Below, piece after piece: positions 38,941 through 39,745 of a stretch of DNA of 39,745 nt (positions are counted from its first letter, which is position 1; each line of letters opens with the position of its first letter). The stretch covers positions 1-39,745 of the forward strand of contig JANWHZ010000024.1 of the NCBI GenBank assembly GCA_025450135.1, given 5' to 3'. Made by a program: the position numbers and the translations under genes. The DNA is from Candidatus Saccharimonadales bacterium (GTDB lineage: Bacteria; Patescibacteriota; Saccharimonadia; Saccharimonadales; UBA4665). Below the pieces are notes generated by a model. The model was not told the DNA's origin, did no database searches, and worked only from the letters and a program-made list of their open reading frames with translations.

Positions 38941-39491
38941 TGATATTCAAGCCAAACATCATCGTTTTTATGCAGCGCAATGGCATCTTAGTTGCCGGAC
39001 GGCGAATCAAGCCGGCTAAATTTGCTCTGACCGACGACCTGACTCATAATCTCGAAGTCCAAAACCGCACCAAGCTGGTAGATACCTGCCAGCAGTTCTT
39101 TACGGCTAACGGGCTGCATGGCAAGCGAGTGCTGCTGGTACTCGATTACAGTGTGGTATTTGAGAAGGCCATCAAGCTCGACCAGAGCGGGCAGCCGGAT
39201 AAGCTACTTGATGGCTTTTTGCAGGCGATGCCGTTCGCGGCTGGCCAGCGGGCGTGTGTTGGTATCGAGACGGGATCAGAGCTTCGCCTCTTTGCTACCA
39301 ATGCGGCGCTCTATGAAGCGGTGGCTGACGCACTCCGCGCCACCGGCGTCAGCAGCATCAGTGCCATTACGCCCATTGCCGCCTATAACCTTGCCGATAC
39401 CGAACGGACATTAAGTGCTGCCGCTGAGCGTATCCTGCGGGACGGGGCAACTGAAAAGCAAGCCAACTTCCAAGACGTGGTGCCGGCGTAA
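38940..39491 (+). CDS. Possible PilM-like cytoplasmic pilus assembly protein
   Basis: The product has 183 residues, soluble, with no leader or membrane helix. It starts MIFKPNIIVFMQRNGILVAGRRI, then shows alternating beta strands and helices (KRVLLVLDYSVVFEKAI, ACVGIETGSELRLFATN, ALRATGVSSISAITPIAAY). This pattern resembles the actin-like/GspL-type domain of PilM but is much shorter and lacks recognisable ATP motifs. Its position at the end of the minor pilin set, before the major pilin, supports a role in pilus assembly. The assignment is weak. Confidence 0.6.
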   Translation: MIFKPNIIVFMQRNGILVAGRRIKPAKFALTDDLTHNLEVQNRTKLVDTCQQFFTANGLHGKRVLLVLDYSVVFEKAIKLDQSGQPDKLLDGFLQAMPFAAGQRACVGIETGSELRLFATNAALYEAVADALRATGVSSISAITPIAAYNLADTERTLSAAAERILRDGATEKQANFQDVVPA

Positions 39492-39493
39492 CT

Positions 39494-39505
39494 CGCCCAA
39501 GGGCG
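39494..39505 (+). terminator. Small hairpin after the pilus operon
   Basis: CGCC-CAAG-GGCG shortly after the last stop; there is no T-run directly behind it, so it may only weaken read-through to the major pilin gene. Confidence 0.25.
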
Positions 39506-39520
39506 CACCCAAGGCTTTCG

Positions 39521-39549
39521 TTGTTGACAATACCGCTTATGTTTAGGAT
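39521..39549 (+). promoter_or_regulatory. Promoter of the major pilin gene
   Basis: TTGTTG (39521-39526), 17-base spacer, TAGGAT (39544-39549); a perfect TTGACA also overlaps at 39524-39529 with a 14-base spacer. The leader to the ATG is about 33 bases. Confidence 0.5.
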
Positions 39550-39588
39550 GATACAAGCATACATAATTTAAAAGGGTGCGGAAACACA

Positions 39589-39745
39589 ATGAAACTACAG
39601 GCTAGAAAGATGTCGTCCCAGCGCGGCTTCACGCTTATTGAGGTACTTGTCGTTATTGGTATCTTGGCAATCTTGCTCGCGATTACCCTGATCGCGATTA
39701 ACCCGAATAAGCATTTCCAAGATGCTCGGAACTCGCAGCGCTCAT
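39589..39745 (+). CDS. Type IV major pilin, N-terminal part
   Basis: The frame runs from the ATG at 39589 to the window end (52 codons). The leader MKLQARKMSSQRG is followed by FTLIEVLVVIGILAILLAI, the classical class III prepilin N-terminus with Phe1 and Glu5, then NPNKHFQDARNSQRS, typical of CPR and Gram-positive type IV pilins. It has its own promoter, separate from the minor pilin operon, fitting the high expression of a major subunit. The C-terminal domain is outside the window. Confidence 0.9.
   Translation, partial: MKLQARKMSSQRGFTLIEVLVVIGILAILLAITLIAINPNKHFQDARNSQRS

Noticed and set aside
1..39745. UGA recoding as in Gracilibacteria/Absconditabacteria
   Set aside because: TGA ends genes at expected positions, and no conserved protein is interrupted by TGA except the decayed transposase.

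Overview
The window looks like a chromosome segment from a Patescibacteria/CPR bacterium, most likely a Saccharibacteria (TM7) relative. Supporting signs are compact genes with tiny or overlapping intergenic spaces, purine handling at the salvage/interconversion level, a type IV pilus operon, a VirD4/TraG-like ATPase, and a large block of unrecognisable proteins beside otherwise conserved housekeeping genes. TGA is used as a stop (for example at 38055-38057), so this is not a UGA-recoding CPR lineage. The taxonomic call is an inference from gene content, not from a marker alignment.

Layout. 1-5 kb (minus strand): a partial membrane protein, tRNA-Lys, a small membrane protein, then a cluster of rimK, a retropepsin-like protease and two more ATP-grasp ligases. 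This cluster is apparently led by a 37-residue membrane microprotein with its own promoter. 5-8.6 kb: a GlsB/YeaQ-type membrane protein, dnaJ, and dnaK with a CIRCE-type operator. 8.6-11.3 kb: two guanylate kinase paralogues (one with a broken Walker A) and a short IMPDH/GMP-reductase-family enzyme. 11.6-18.5 kb: a thioredoxin-dependent peroxidase with a palindromic operator, lepA, a small membrane protein, murJ and a VirD4/TraG-like ATPase.

18.5-29.5 kb is an accessory island. Six plus-strand genes (called A to F here) encode proteins I cannot assign to any family, most with their own strong promoter and all nearly devoid of lysine. A decayed IS481-like/rve transposase lies between B and C. 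Several of these genes contain unusually perfect hairpin sequences inside their coding regions, and at least C and D (perhaps A) seem to share a membrane-proximal module.

29.5-33.8 kb returns to core genes: ftsH, tilS, a histidine phosphatase, a CAU-anticodon tRNA, a His-rich small protein and a receiver-domain protein whose phospho-acceptor Asp is replaced by Glu. 33.9-39.7 kb is a type IV pilus operon (pilB, pilC, four minor pilins, a possible PilM-like protein) followed by a separately promoted major pilin cut by the window end.

A recurring theme is leaderless transcription: many genes have a -10 box only 6-11 bases before the start codon and no Shine-Dalgarno sequence. This was used here to choose shorter, more plausible starts for several genes.
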